Of a DNA stretch of 64,000 nt, positions 33,634 through 42,543 are shown one piece after another; the first letter of the stretch is position 1, and each line of letters opens with the position of its first letter. The notes under the pieces are model-generated. The model ran no database searches, had not been told where the DNA came from, and saw nothing but the letters and a program-made list of their open reading frames with translations. This stretch comes from Diplodia intermedia (Eukaryota; Ascomycota; Dothideomycetes; Botryosphaeriales; Botryosphaeriaceae). The stretch is from positions 248,001 through 312,000 of the forward strand of contig JAKEKT010000029.1 in NCBI GenBank assembly GCA_021495925.1. The letters run 5' to 3'. A program made the position numbers and the translations under genes.

Positions 33634-36600
33634 ATGGTCGCCACACGCGCTCAACGAGCACAGACCAAGGACGAGGCCGCCGCCGTTCCCAAGAAAGCCG
33701 CTCTAAAGGAGCCCGCTCGCCGCGCCAGAAAGGCCGACGCCGAAAAACCAGCTCCTACCCGGAAGCCCACGCGCGCCCAAGCGACCATGGCCAAAACGGC
33801 TGCCGCATCCGGCGTTGCGACGCCAACCGCAAAGTCAGCTGCGCCCTCCGCACGCCGGACGCGCGGAAAAGATGCCGACGCGCCTGCACCACCCTGCGAG
33901 AACGCCGCCCATCTCGATCCCATCGACACAATCGACGCATCCTCCCCGCCGGCGAAGGCTACAAGGAAGGCTACTGCCACCAAGCCTGCTGCTGCGCCGA
34001 AGCAGACAACAACGCGCAAGCGACCTGCGAAAGACATCGACCCTGAAACCGATCGCCCTGCCAAGAGACAAACGCGATCGCACGTCACCGCCGATCCTGA
34101 AGAGCCTGCACAATCCGAAGCCATGGGAGAGTCGAAGACAACCCGGGCCACACGCGCAACCCGCGGAACCAAGGCATCCGCGTCGCGCTCTACCGCCGCC
34201 GTCAAGCCTTTGGCCCAGCGGATTACCGTCTCCGCCAAGAAACCGGGACGGAAGGCGAAGGTCGAGCTATCTGAGCCTGCTGCTCCCGAGGTCCAGATGG
34301 AAGATGCCGAGGAAGCACCAGCTCCGGAGCCGCTGAGGTCGACGAGAAAGTCGTCGAGAAGAGCAGCGAGCGAAGAGCCGCAGGAACCGGCTTCGGATGC
34401 GCCGGTGGAGCCTACGCCTGCGAAGTCGGCAAGGAAGTCGACAAAGAAGAAGGCCCTGGAGGAGGTTCCTGAAGTCCCTGCAGAGCATGTCGAGGCGGAG
34501 GAAGAGGAGCCAGCTCCCGCAACTCCGATCAAGTCGACAAGACAAGAATCGGAGAAGCCTGCCGAGAAGGAAGCGAGCGACGCCGAGAAGCCCGGTGATG
34601 AGCCCGTCGCCGATGAACAACACCGGGTCTCCACCCCAGTCCAGACGCCCGCCGCGCCTCGGCAGCAGCCAGAGACTCCGGCAAAGCCGACGCCCGCACC
34701 GCCGAAGTCAATCCTGAAATCGGCTCGCCCTCAGGCAAAAGAGAACGTACCTCCCAAGACTCCCGGTCCTGCGCACTATGCGACGGCTCTGCCCTTCGCT
34801 CAGGAGGCCACTCCGTTCTTCAGACCTGAACAAACACCACACACCGTCAGCTTCCAAGCCAGAACCCTGGGCTTAAACAAGTCTCTGCTTCTTGAGACGC
34901 CTCGCAAGGCACCCATCGCGACCCCGTTCAAGCTTCATCCTACTATGTCAGCTGCGAAGCCAATGCCCGAAGCAAACAGTGGCAGCATTCTGAACAGCCC
35001 TGCGAAGAGGGGCCCGCTTGGCGCATCTACCCATGGTATGACACCTATGAGGCCGACGGCTGCGAAGCCAGAGTTTAAGAACTCCCTCTTGCAGACGCCT
35101 GCGAAGAAGGGGCTGATGCTTCCTCCTTCTACTGCGCCGGTCAACAAGCAGAGTTCCCAGTCGGCTCATGCAAAGTCATCTCTTCTGCAGACTTGCCCTC
35201 GCAAGATCGCGCTGCCCGGCCTTCCTCCCCGGTCTTCTACGGCCTCACCAACAAAGGATGAAGGCAAGATGGGATCCTCTCTTCTATCTGCCACTCCACG
35301 CAAGGTCCACATCGAACCGCCTACTCAGCCTGCCTTCGGAACCAGCATTCAGGATTTTGCGACTCAGGCGCAAAATTCCGTGCTAGCAGCTGAGCCTCGC
35401 CGCTGGAACACGCCCGCGAGGACTCCTGCTCAGCGTTTCGCTACCCCCGGCAAAACCCCCGCCAAGTCTCTTGTGGACGCCGATGCGGGCAGTCCCACAC
35501 CAGTCAAGAAGACCCCCGCCGGTCTGAAGGACGTCAATTCCGCTATCAAGTTGCTCCACGGGGCGTCGCCTGCCATGCCACCGGCTACGCCTACGGAGCA
35601 ATTCGTTCAGGGCGTCATCGACAAAATTGACCAGAGCATGTCAGAATCCGAGAGTGGTCAAGAAGATGCCTCTAGATCACAGAGCCTGGATATCGAGGTC
35701 GCCAGGTCTACCGAGGAACCGGAGTCCCAGAACGATCAGGATGACATCGCCGCGGACTTGGAACTGCAGCGTCCCGACGTCGAGGAGATGGAGCCGTGCG
35801 TCTCCCCTACCGACTTGGTCATGTCTGACAGCGAGACCCCGGTAGGGTCTCCGCGTGCCGAGCCTGTTGAACACTCTGCTGTCGTGGAGGAGCAGGCCGA
35901 TGTCCCCATGCAGGACTCCGCTCCTGTCGATGATGTCGAGCCCGAGGAGGCCACTGAAATCGTTCAGGATGACGCTCCTCTGGCGGAACAGCCTATTGCT
36001 GAGGAGCCGAGTGTTGTTGAGTATCACGAAGAGGAGTATGTCGAGGCTACCCCTGCTCGCTCTGAGATTCAATTCATCGAAGATGCACATGACGTCGAGG
36101 AGGCGGTGCCCGAGTGCGAGCCTGAGGTTCAGCCTGTCGAGGCGGCTCTGGAGACTGTCGGCGCAGGCGAGGAGCAGGTCGAGGAGACCGCCGTCGTTGA
36201 GCAAACTACGATCGTCCAAGAAGAAATTGTGGAAGAAGCGCAGGGAACCCCTGCTCCGCAGGTTCCTGAAAGGCCTTCGACTCCTACAATGGAGGAGCAA
36301 CATGCCGCTGCAATTGCCAAGGACAAGGCCAAGACCGAGCGTCGTGCTCGCCACAAGCGCCTTTCTATGGCCATTGAGCTGGAGAGCTCCATCAAGAAGC
36401 CGAGGCAGAGCCTTGCTTTCATTCCCTCCCTCACTCCGGCGAAGTCTTCCCTCCGCTCCCCCTTCAAGAAGCCTTTTGGATCTCCCAAGAAGTCTGTTGC
36501 TTGGGCGACTGAGCCTGTCCAGGCCAAGATCATCGAGGTGCCTCAACAGCCTCAGACTCCAAAGGTCATTCAGCACAATGTCGATGCCGACTTCGAGGCC

Positions 36601-37485
36601 AACATTCCTCGTCCTGACGATGGTCTCCTAAACGGCACCGCCTTCTTTGTCGATGTCCGCACTGCGGACGGCGAAGACGCCGGCGACCTTTTCATCCCCC
36701 TCCTTGAGGAGATGGGCGCGAAGGTGGTCAGTGAGTGGGACGGCATCGACGACAGCATCAGCCACGTCCTGTTCAAGGACGGTGCGGTCGAGACTCTCGA
36801 GAAGGTCGCGGCCGCGGGCGGCGCGGTCAAGGCCGTCAACATCGGCTGGGTGCTCGACTGCGAACGCTTCAACAAGCGCGTCGTCGAAGAGGACTACCTG
36901 GTCGAAGTCTCGCGCCTCCTGGGCAACAGCCCCGTCCGCACCCTCTTCGCCCTGAGCGCCGCAAACACCCCGGCCCGCGCCACCACCCCGGCCAAGTCCT
37001 TCGGCACCCCCTTCGCCCTCATGAGCCTCACCCCCAAGGGCAAGCCCACCCTCAGCCCCTTCGCCGACATCACCACCTCCACCACCACCACCACCCCGAA
37101 ACCTCCCTCCACCCCTGCCGTCGACAACAGCAACAAGGAAAACACGCCTCCAGTGGCTGTGGCCACGCAGCTCCTCCTCTTCAAGACACCGACCAAGGCC
37201 TCGTCGTCACCCTCCGTCACCGTCACCACCGCCGTCGGCGCCGAGCCCTTCTCACCGGCTACGCCGTACTACCTGCTGCACCCGGAAAACATCACGCAGA
37301 AGACGTGCCCGCCGAAGCAGCTCAACAAGGGCTTGTTCGACCGCAGTGCGGACGATGGCAACAAGGGCGCCGGCGGCGCCGCCTCGCCGTTGGCGGCCGT
37401 CACGCCGTTCAGGCAGAAGATGTTGCTCGCGAGGCGCAGTTTGAGCCCTGCGGCTTTTGGGAGGGCGCGGGGAGGGGGTTTTTGA
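33634..37485 (+). CDS. Large BRCT-domain protein with a ~33-residue internal repeat
   Basis: Intronless, 1283 residues; the start is the first ATG of the frame. Residues 1-350 are a Lys/Ala/Pro-rich basic region with many RxTR and KKP elements, compatible with DNA or chromatin binding. Residues 417-590 contain a repeat unit recurring every 32-34 residues, with core S-[LIV]-L-x-x-[TA/E]-P-[RA]-K. Residues about 670-900 are very acidic (Glu/Val/Asp). A Lys/Arg-rich segment with SPFKKPFGSPKKSVAWATEP comes next. A single BRCT domain follows at about 999-1095: GTAFFVDVRT, an SHVLFKDG block and the closing NIGWVLDCERF with its Trp. The C-terminus has TPYYLLHPENITQKTCPPKQ. Many [ST]Px[KR] sites suggest CDK control. 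BRCT presence suggests a role in DNA damage response or mitosis, but I do not recognise an orthologue. Confidence 0.85.
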   Translation: MVATRAQRAQTKDEAAAVPKKAALKEPARRARKADAEKPAPTRKPTRAQATMAKTAAASGVATPTAKSAAPSARRTRGKDADAPAPPCENAAHLDPIDTIDASSPPAKATRKATATKPAAAPKQTTTRKRPAKDIDPETDRPAKRQTRSHVTADPEEPAQSEAMGESKTTRATRATRGTKASASRSTAAVKPLAQRITVSAKKPGRKAKVELSEPAAPEVQMEDAEEAPAPEPLRSTRKSSRRAASEEPQEPASDAPVEPTPAKSARKSTKKKALEEVPEVPAEHVEAEEEEPAPATPIKSTRQESEKPAEKEASDAEKPGDEPVADEQHRVSTPVQTPAAPRQQPETPAKPTPAPPKSILKSARPQAKENVPPKTPGPAHYATALPFAQEATPFFRPEQTPHTVSFQARTLGLNKSLLLETPRKAPIATPFKLHPTMSAAKPMPEANSGSILNSPAKRGPLGASTHGMTPMRPTAAKPEFKNSLLQTPAKKGLMLPPSTAPVNKQSSQSAHAKSSLLQTCPRKIALPGLPPRSSTASPTKDEGKMGSSLLSATPRKVHIEPPTQPAFGTSIQDFATQAQNSVLAAEPRRWNTPARTPAQRFATPGKTPAKSLVDADAGSPTPVKKTPAGLKDVNSAIKLLHGASPAMPPATPTEQFVQGVIDKIDQSMSESESGQEDASRSQSLDIEVARSTEEPESQNDQDDIAADLELQRPDVEEMEPCVSPTDLVMSDSETPVGSPRAEPVEHSAVVEEQADVPMQDSAPVDDVEPEEATEIVQDDAPLAEQPIAEEPSVVEYHEEEYVEATPARSEIQFIEDAHDVEEAVPECEPEVQPVEAALETVGAGEEQVEETAVVEQTTIVQEEIVEEAQGTPAPQVPERPSTPTMEEQHAAAIAKDKAKTERRARHKRLSMAIELESSIKKPRQSLAFIPSLTPAKSSLRSPFKKPFGSPKKSVAWATEPVQAKIIEVPQQPQTPKVIQHNVDADFEANIPRPDDGLLNGTAFFVDVRTADGEDAGDLFIPLLEEMGAKVVSEWDGIDDSISHVLFKDGAVETLEKVAAAGGAVKAVNIGWVLDCERFNKRVVEEDYLVEVSRLLGNSPVRTLFALSAANTPARATTPAKSFGTPFALMSLTPKGKPTLSPFADITTSTTTTTPKPPSTPAVDNSNKENTPPVAVATQLLLFKTPTKASSSPSVTVTTAVGAEPFSPATPYYLLHPENITQKTCPPKQLNKGLFDRSADDGNKGAGGAASPLAAVTPFRQKMLLARRSLSPAAFGRARGGGF

Positions 37486-38398
37486 AGTGAGATGGGGTGG
37501 GGTGAGGTTGGTTGAGGGAGGGGGGAGGAAGGGGAAGGAAGGGCGGGCGTTGTTGTGTTGTGCGATGATACCCGAGGGTTGGTGGTGTTTTTGATTTGGG
37601 TTGTTCTTTTTTTTTTTTTTCTTTCTGTTTATTATGGGTTTGGTGTTTCTTGGGGGGGAAAGGCTGGTTCGGTCCGGGTTTGGCTTGGTTTGGTTTGGTT
37701 TTGTTTTGTTGGTTTTGGGTACAAGTCAGTACATACATACATGGATTGGGGATCCGGATAAAAATGCATTTGCATCGGGGAACGGTTAATTAAATCTTTC
37801 TTTTTTTTTCTTTGCGAGTATATACTTTTGGACGGGACGGAACAGAACAGCGGAAATAGCATTGTTCGTCATCACCTCTACGCATCAAGTGTTCGCATGT
37901 TGTGTTGGTGGTGTCTCTTCCCTGACTTTTGGAAGGAAGTCAACCTAAGCGTGCTTGTTTTGTCCGGTAAATGAAACCTGTCTCGGTATGAATAGTCCAG
38001 GCTGAGGTATTCCCGATGGAATGGATGTCTTTCAAAGTGCTCTTGAGAAATGCCAATATGTACCTACATCTCCAGCCCAACCCCCCAACATGTCACGCTA
38101 ATTCGTCTGATGGATCCTAGAAGGGTAGCTAGCACAATGACCACGGAAAGGCCATGACTGGAGAAGGCAACGACCGACCGCAAAGACGGTGAACATGATA
38201 GCAACCTGGCTCAGCAGTTGTCAGCTGAGGCAATATCTACGGAGGGGCCAAGGGTCATAAAATCCTCTCAGACAATGCAGAGAGCATCTCAAGTAAGCGT
38301 TTCCATCAAATGAGACAGCCCCTGCGATACTCCTGAGTCACCGGGATACCTTGATAGAAATGCGCGGCATCCCCCAACCATATATATGCCTGATTCGC
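37486..38398. other. Intergenic, no gene recognised
   Basis: About 900 bp. It begins with a strongly G-rich purine stretch (37489-37545), followed by T-rich and GGTTT-type runs. It may hold decayed 3' sequence of the NB-ARC-like remnant, but nothing can be recognised. Confidence 0.5.
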
Positions 38399-39381
38399 TC
38401 ACAGGGTTTCATGGGAAGTAACATCAGGATATATATCCCTGACCAGGTTGAATTTGCGCACACCGATTCGGTGCAGCGAACAGTCAATCCAGGGCTTCTG
38501 AATGATGTCCTCGGCCGTCAGCAGTGATGCGTTGCGGAGCTTCTCAGACAGAGCTCCTCTTTCAAAATCTCTCAGCTGGAAAAAGCGCGGCACGCCTGGA
38601 GCAAAAACAGCCTTGGTTGGCGCCGCGGTAGTGACCAAAGTAAAACATGGGTCGAAGCCGTCTCGGAGTGCTGAATGATGCTCAAGACCGCCATGTGGAT
38701 GTTGATGAGATCTGCCTCATCTTGTTCACAGTCTATTCGATGGATGGACTCCTTATAGGTCGCCATAATGGACTGAGACAACGGAGAGCTGTGATTGAGA
38801 AAATGCTCGCGGAGTTCATGATCGTTTCCTTCGTACCGTGCTGTAAAACTTTCAATGTCTCGACCAGGAAGCTTCCGCCCAATGTAGTCGACGGCCAGAG
38901 ACACGGCCCTCGGATTGCCTCCCAGAGCCTCAATAAGCCAATGAACTGAGCTGGTTTTCACAAATTTGAAACGTTTGTACCGCCGGTGGAGTAGGGATGC
39001 GACAAGGTTGACACATTGGTCTGTTTCCAGGCTTGGCATATCAATCGGCGTAGACTCATCCAGAATCCCACCAATTGACGGATTCCTCGTTGAGTAAATG
39101 ATGTTTCTCTGAGGGAGCCATTGATTGTTGGGGAGGTCTGCGACTGCCCGGCGGTAATGTGTTGAAGAGTCAATGTCATCGATAATGAAGAGAACCCTCC
39201 CATCTGGCTCTCGCTCGATCCACTGTCGAAATAGATGAGTTCTTGCTTGGACACCCATGACGCTCCATGTTCGTCTGCGATCTTCGCCGTTGAGGTTTTG
39301 ATAAGCTGGGGCTACGCTGAAAGGAAGAAAGCACTTCTGCATCCATACACCTACTGGACCGGTACCCTGCGTTCTTTCCGG
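38399..39381 (-). pseudogene. Truncated NB-ARC/STAND-type NTPase remnant
   Basis: Two minus-strand frames, 39342..38572 and 38638..38399, together read as the middle of an NB-ARC-like signalling ATPase. Visible parts are a Walker B-like RVLFIIDDID, an RNBS-B-like NIIYSTRN, a GxP block EALGGNPRAVSLAV, and in the second frame a winged-helix-like end (FQLRDFERGALSEKL ... WIDCSLHRIG). The P-loop expected some 60 residues before Walker B is absent: the frame runs back to the stop codon of the cupin gene at 39382. The frames are joined either by a frameshift near 38640 or by a possible intron with a weak GTTTTA donor and a CAG acceptor (about 71 nt). No effector or repeat domain follows. I favour a broken copy; a short expressed protein cannot be excluded. 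Confidence 0.5.
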
Positions 39382-40328
39382 CTACTCTGCAGGCTGTTCC
39401 GCCAGGATGCCATTCCAAACCCGTCTCAACGGACCCTCCGCCCCAAAGACCGGGTCGCACCGGGGGACTCGCACGCCCTTGATCTCGTCGAACAGCGGGT
39501 CGTCCGCGCCGCTCAGCTCCCGCTTCCCCCACTCGTTCCTCCACTTCGGCGAGCCCTGCATAAATCGTCGGAAAACCATCAGTCACGGGAATCCCACCAC
39601 CATTTCGTCCTCCCGTCCCATTCTCCCACGGCGGGGAAAAAGCAAACTTTCCACGAGAAAAAAGAAGCTTGATGATGGGGATGATGAGAGGGGGAAGTGG
39701 CTGCTGCTGCTGCCGCCGCGCCTGATGATGATGGAAAACGTAACGTACGTACCTCTGGATAGACGCCAATGTACCTGTACCCGTCGTCCTTCCGGACGGA
39801 CGCGTGCGCGACGCCGGCGGGCACGACGACGACGTCGCCCGCGGCGACGGTGACGCGCACTCCCTCCTCGCCCTCGCCGTTGCTGTCGTCGGCGTCGGCA
39901 TCGGCTTTGACGGCGTCCGCGCCGCCCAGGCCGAAGACCAGCTCGGAGCGCCCGTGGATGACGCCGTAGCATTCGTGCGTGTTGGGGTGGAAGTGCTTGG
40001 TCGTGATGGCGCCCCAGGTGCCCTTTTCATTTGGCGTTGCTTGCTCAGAATAGGGATTCGTTTTGAAGGAAAACGTGGGGGGAGATGTGGGGAAGCGATG
40101 TGTATGGAGGCTTTACGGGACGTTTTTGCTGTCTGTGTTTTTTGCTTTTCTCTTTTCATCATGACTTGCCTTTTTCTCCCAGTGATTCCGCTGCAGGAAG
40201 TCTGACGTCGACTCCTCGTCTACCGGCGTTGGTAGAACCCCGCGGTAGACCAAGACGGGAAAGACACTGTTCGGGCAGTGCGGGGTGGGGCGGACGGGGT
40301 ACTGCTCAGGTTCGTTGGTCGACGACAT
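39382..40328 (-). CDS. YjlB-like cupin protein
   Basis: Exons are 40328..40170, 40022..39753 and 39555..39382, giving 200 residues. The N-terminus PVRPTPHCPNSVFPVLVYRG and the block NHWEKKGTWGAITTKHFHPN match the YjlB-type cupin family. Cupin motif 1 is HFHPNTHECYGVIHG; motif 2 is AAGDVVVVPAGVAHASV. The metal-binding His and Glu are present. An acidic insertion of Asp/Ala and Gly/Glu (about residues 85-105) separates the motifs. Intron 1 (147 nt) is best read as GC-AG, AAG|GCAAGT to AAAAG|G; its acceptor lacks a pyrimidine tract, so an alternative join giving a few extra residues is possible. Reaction unknown. The stop codon TAG is followed in the same frame by the NB-ARC-like remnant. Confidence 0.82.
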
Positions 40329-40642
40329 ATTGAAGAAATTCCTAGAGTCTCGCTTTGGTTGTAGTCGAAAACACCTGTATATGGATCAACTGAACCTTCG
40401 ATGCCACCTTCGTTGACGTGAGGCGTAATCTTTAACTGATATGGGCTTGAGGCGGGGTCAGCTACGCAACCCGTATCTCCCCCACACCATGACGATCCGC
40501 GTCATCCCAAAGCGGAAAACATATCCGGTCCTGCCCTATACCGCACCTCCACCTCCAAGTTTATCGAACCAAGCAATACATCACACAGAAAGTCAGAGCT
40601 ATTGTCCGGACAGGAATGTGCAATGAGAATTATGGTGTCCGT
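40329..40642. other. Intergenic, 314 bp
   Basis: Separates the start of the YjlB-like cupin from the 3' end of the next minus-strand gene. Nothing recognised beyond a promoter role. Confidence 0.5.
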
Positions 40643-42132
40643 CTACGGAGAATGACTCCCCGCCCAGCTCGTCCTCATCTCATCCTCGTCCTCATAGTCT
40701 TCCTCATCCTCCCCGTCCTCCCCATCCCTCTCCCCATCCACATCCCCATCCCCCCAAAAGGCCCACCCACCAAAGAAACGGCCATTCGTCGATCCGAGGA
40801 ACTAAACACAAAGTCATAACAACGGAGTCCAGAGCCCCCCCTAAAAAAAAAAAACCCCCCCAGGACGAACTCACAAGCATCTCCCACCACACCCGGCCGG
40901 GCCTCTGCTTCCTCAGCGCCCCAACTTCCTCGTCCTCTTCGGCGCGCGCCCGCCTCCTCCTCAGCCCACTCCTCCCTCCTCCCTCCTCTCCCTCTCCCTC
41001 CCCCTCCTCCTCACCATCCCACTCCGGCTCCGGCTCCGGCTCCGGCGCCCACGCCACCACCCAGCCCGGCCGCCTCGACGGGCAGCGGCCGCGCGTGCCG
41101 CGTACGCCTTCTTCACCCCAGCGGAGAAGACGACGACGCACGCGCACGCGCACGCCCCTCGTCCCAACGCAGCAGCAGCGGCAGCAGCAGCGCGGCCCCA
41201 GTAGTTGTACAGTACATGGCTTTCCAGCTGCATGCTCGAGGAAAGTAAGTAAGTAAGTAGGGGGGGCGTGCGCGCCGCGTGGTGGCCCACCAGCGAAACG
41301 CGCCAGCAATGCGCCTGGCCTGTCGATGATGCGGGTGGGTGGGAGGGAGGGAGGGAGGGTACGGTACGGTACGGTACGGTACGGCCCCGTCCGTCGTCGC
41401 ACGAGAGCGCAGCAACAGCTTGATGAGCGAGGAGGGCGTTGAGGACCCGTCGGCGTCGCGCTGTCTGTATGTGGAAATCTGGATGAGATGATCAGGCGGA
41501 CGGTGGAGGAGGAGGAGGAGGCGGCGGCGGCGGCGTGGGGTGCGGAAGGACGTCGCCGTGGTGGCTGGCGACGGCGAGTTGGACCGGGGCGCGCGCGCAG
41601 ACAGGGAGCGGGCTTCGGCCGTCGTGGTTGTTGGCGCCGTGGGGGAAGGGAGGGCTTCGGCGTCGTCGACGCGCCAGTTGTTGTTGTCGGCGGCGGCAGG
41701 GTCGCGCCAGACGACGGCGCATGCCGCGCTCCCTTGCCCCTTCTGCGCCGAGTCCCCCTCGAGCCCGTCGGTGAAGAAGGAGATTGGTGGTGGTGGTGGT
41801 GGTGGGGCGGGCGGCGTCGTCTTCTTGCGGCGGGTTAGCCTCCATGTCCGGCCAGCTCATGCGCGTCCCCGATGGCGGCGGACGGCGCGCGGATGTAGAT
41901 CTCACCGGGGAACGCCTGCGGTGCCATGTTGATGTTGTCGTCGTCGTCGTCCTCGTCGTCGTCGTCGGTGGCGGCGGGCTTCTTGTCTAGCTTCTGGACG
42001 GCCTTCTCGGCCGCCCGTTCGGCGGCGCGGCGAAGCCTGGCGCGAGCGGTGCTCTTCTGGGGGACCGGTGTCGCTCCCTCTCTGCTCGTCTACCTGCCTT
42101 GCAGGCGTTTGCTGGGCGCTGTTGGGCTCCAT
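40643..42132 (-). CDS. GC-rich gene with RNase H-like motif; exon structure unresolved
   Basis: The coding signal is on the minus strand but I could not join all exons. The start is probably the ATG at 42132 (MEPNSAQQTPA...). A second frame codes an Ala/Arg then Asp-rich stretch ending near NINMAPQAFPG. A third frame (about 41830-41495) codes a Pro run, then ISFFTDGLEGDSAQKGQG with CAVVWRD and an AEA block. That resembles the first strands of an RNase H fold (TDG...GxG...VVW). A later exon ends RPGRVWWEML at 40875, then a clear 73-nt GTGAGT...TTTAG intron (40802..40874), then a last exon 40801..40643 with an acidic end (DGEDGEDEEDYEDEDEM). Microsatellites at 41.2-41.4 kb probably sit in an intron. 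RNase H identity is tentative. Confidence 0.4.
41243..41385 (+). repeat. Microsatellite cluster (AAGT, GGGT/GGGA and GGTAC units)
   Basis: Within about 140 bp: four to five AAGT units near 41244-41260, a GGGT then GGGA series near 41334-41358, and five consecutive GGTAC/ACGGT pentamers at about 41359-41384. It is likely intronic in the minus-strand gene spanning it. Confidence 0.85.
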
Positions 42133-42543
42133 GTTCGTGGTCGCTGGTTGTTGGTTATGAACGATGAAGGGTGTGGGTGCAAAGGAGAAGAATATCTGAT
42201 CTTGACGTGTTTGCAACGCGGGTTAAGCACGGATGAACACAGTAATAGATTGCCCGAGCATGCAGTTACAATGGATGTAATCTCTAGTAGGCTGATAGTC
42301 AAGTGTTAGTTCAGCTGTGGCCGATAAGAGTTGCTTCTTGGAGGAATGGTGCGGTATCAGTACACCGTGAGGGGCGACTGTTCACTTCAAACGAACCGAA
42401 CAACGATGGATAGTTCCTCCTTGGCAGTAGCTTGGACTTGTATGGAATTGTAATAACTTCATTGGTATCTATTCGTCATGTTCAGTACACATGGTTTCAT
42501 AAGTAAGCCGTAAAAGAGCAACGTGGACTATTACCCTCACTCA
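42133..42543. other. Intergenic, 411 bp
   Basis: Promoter side of the RNase H-like candidate and 3' flank of the SDR gene. No ORF of interest. Confidence 0.5.
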
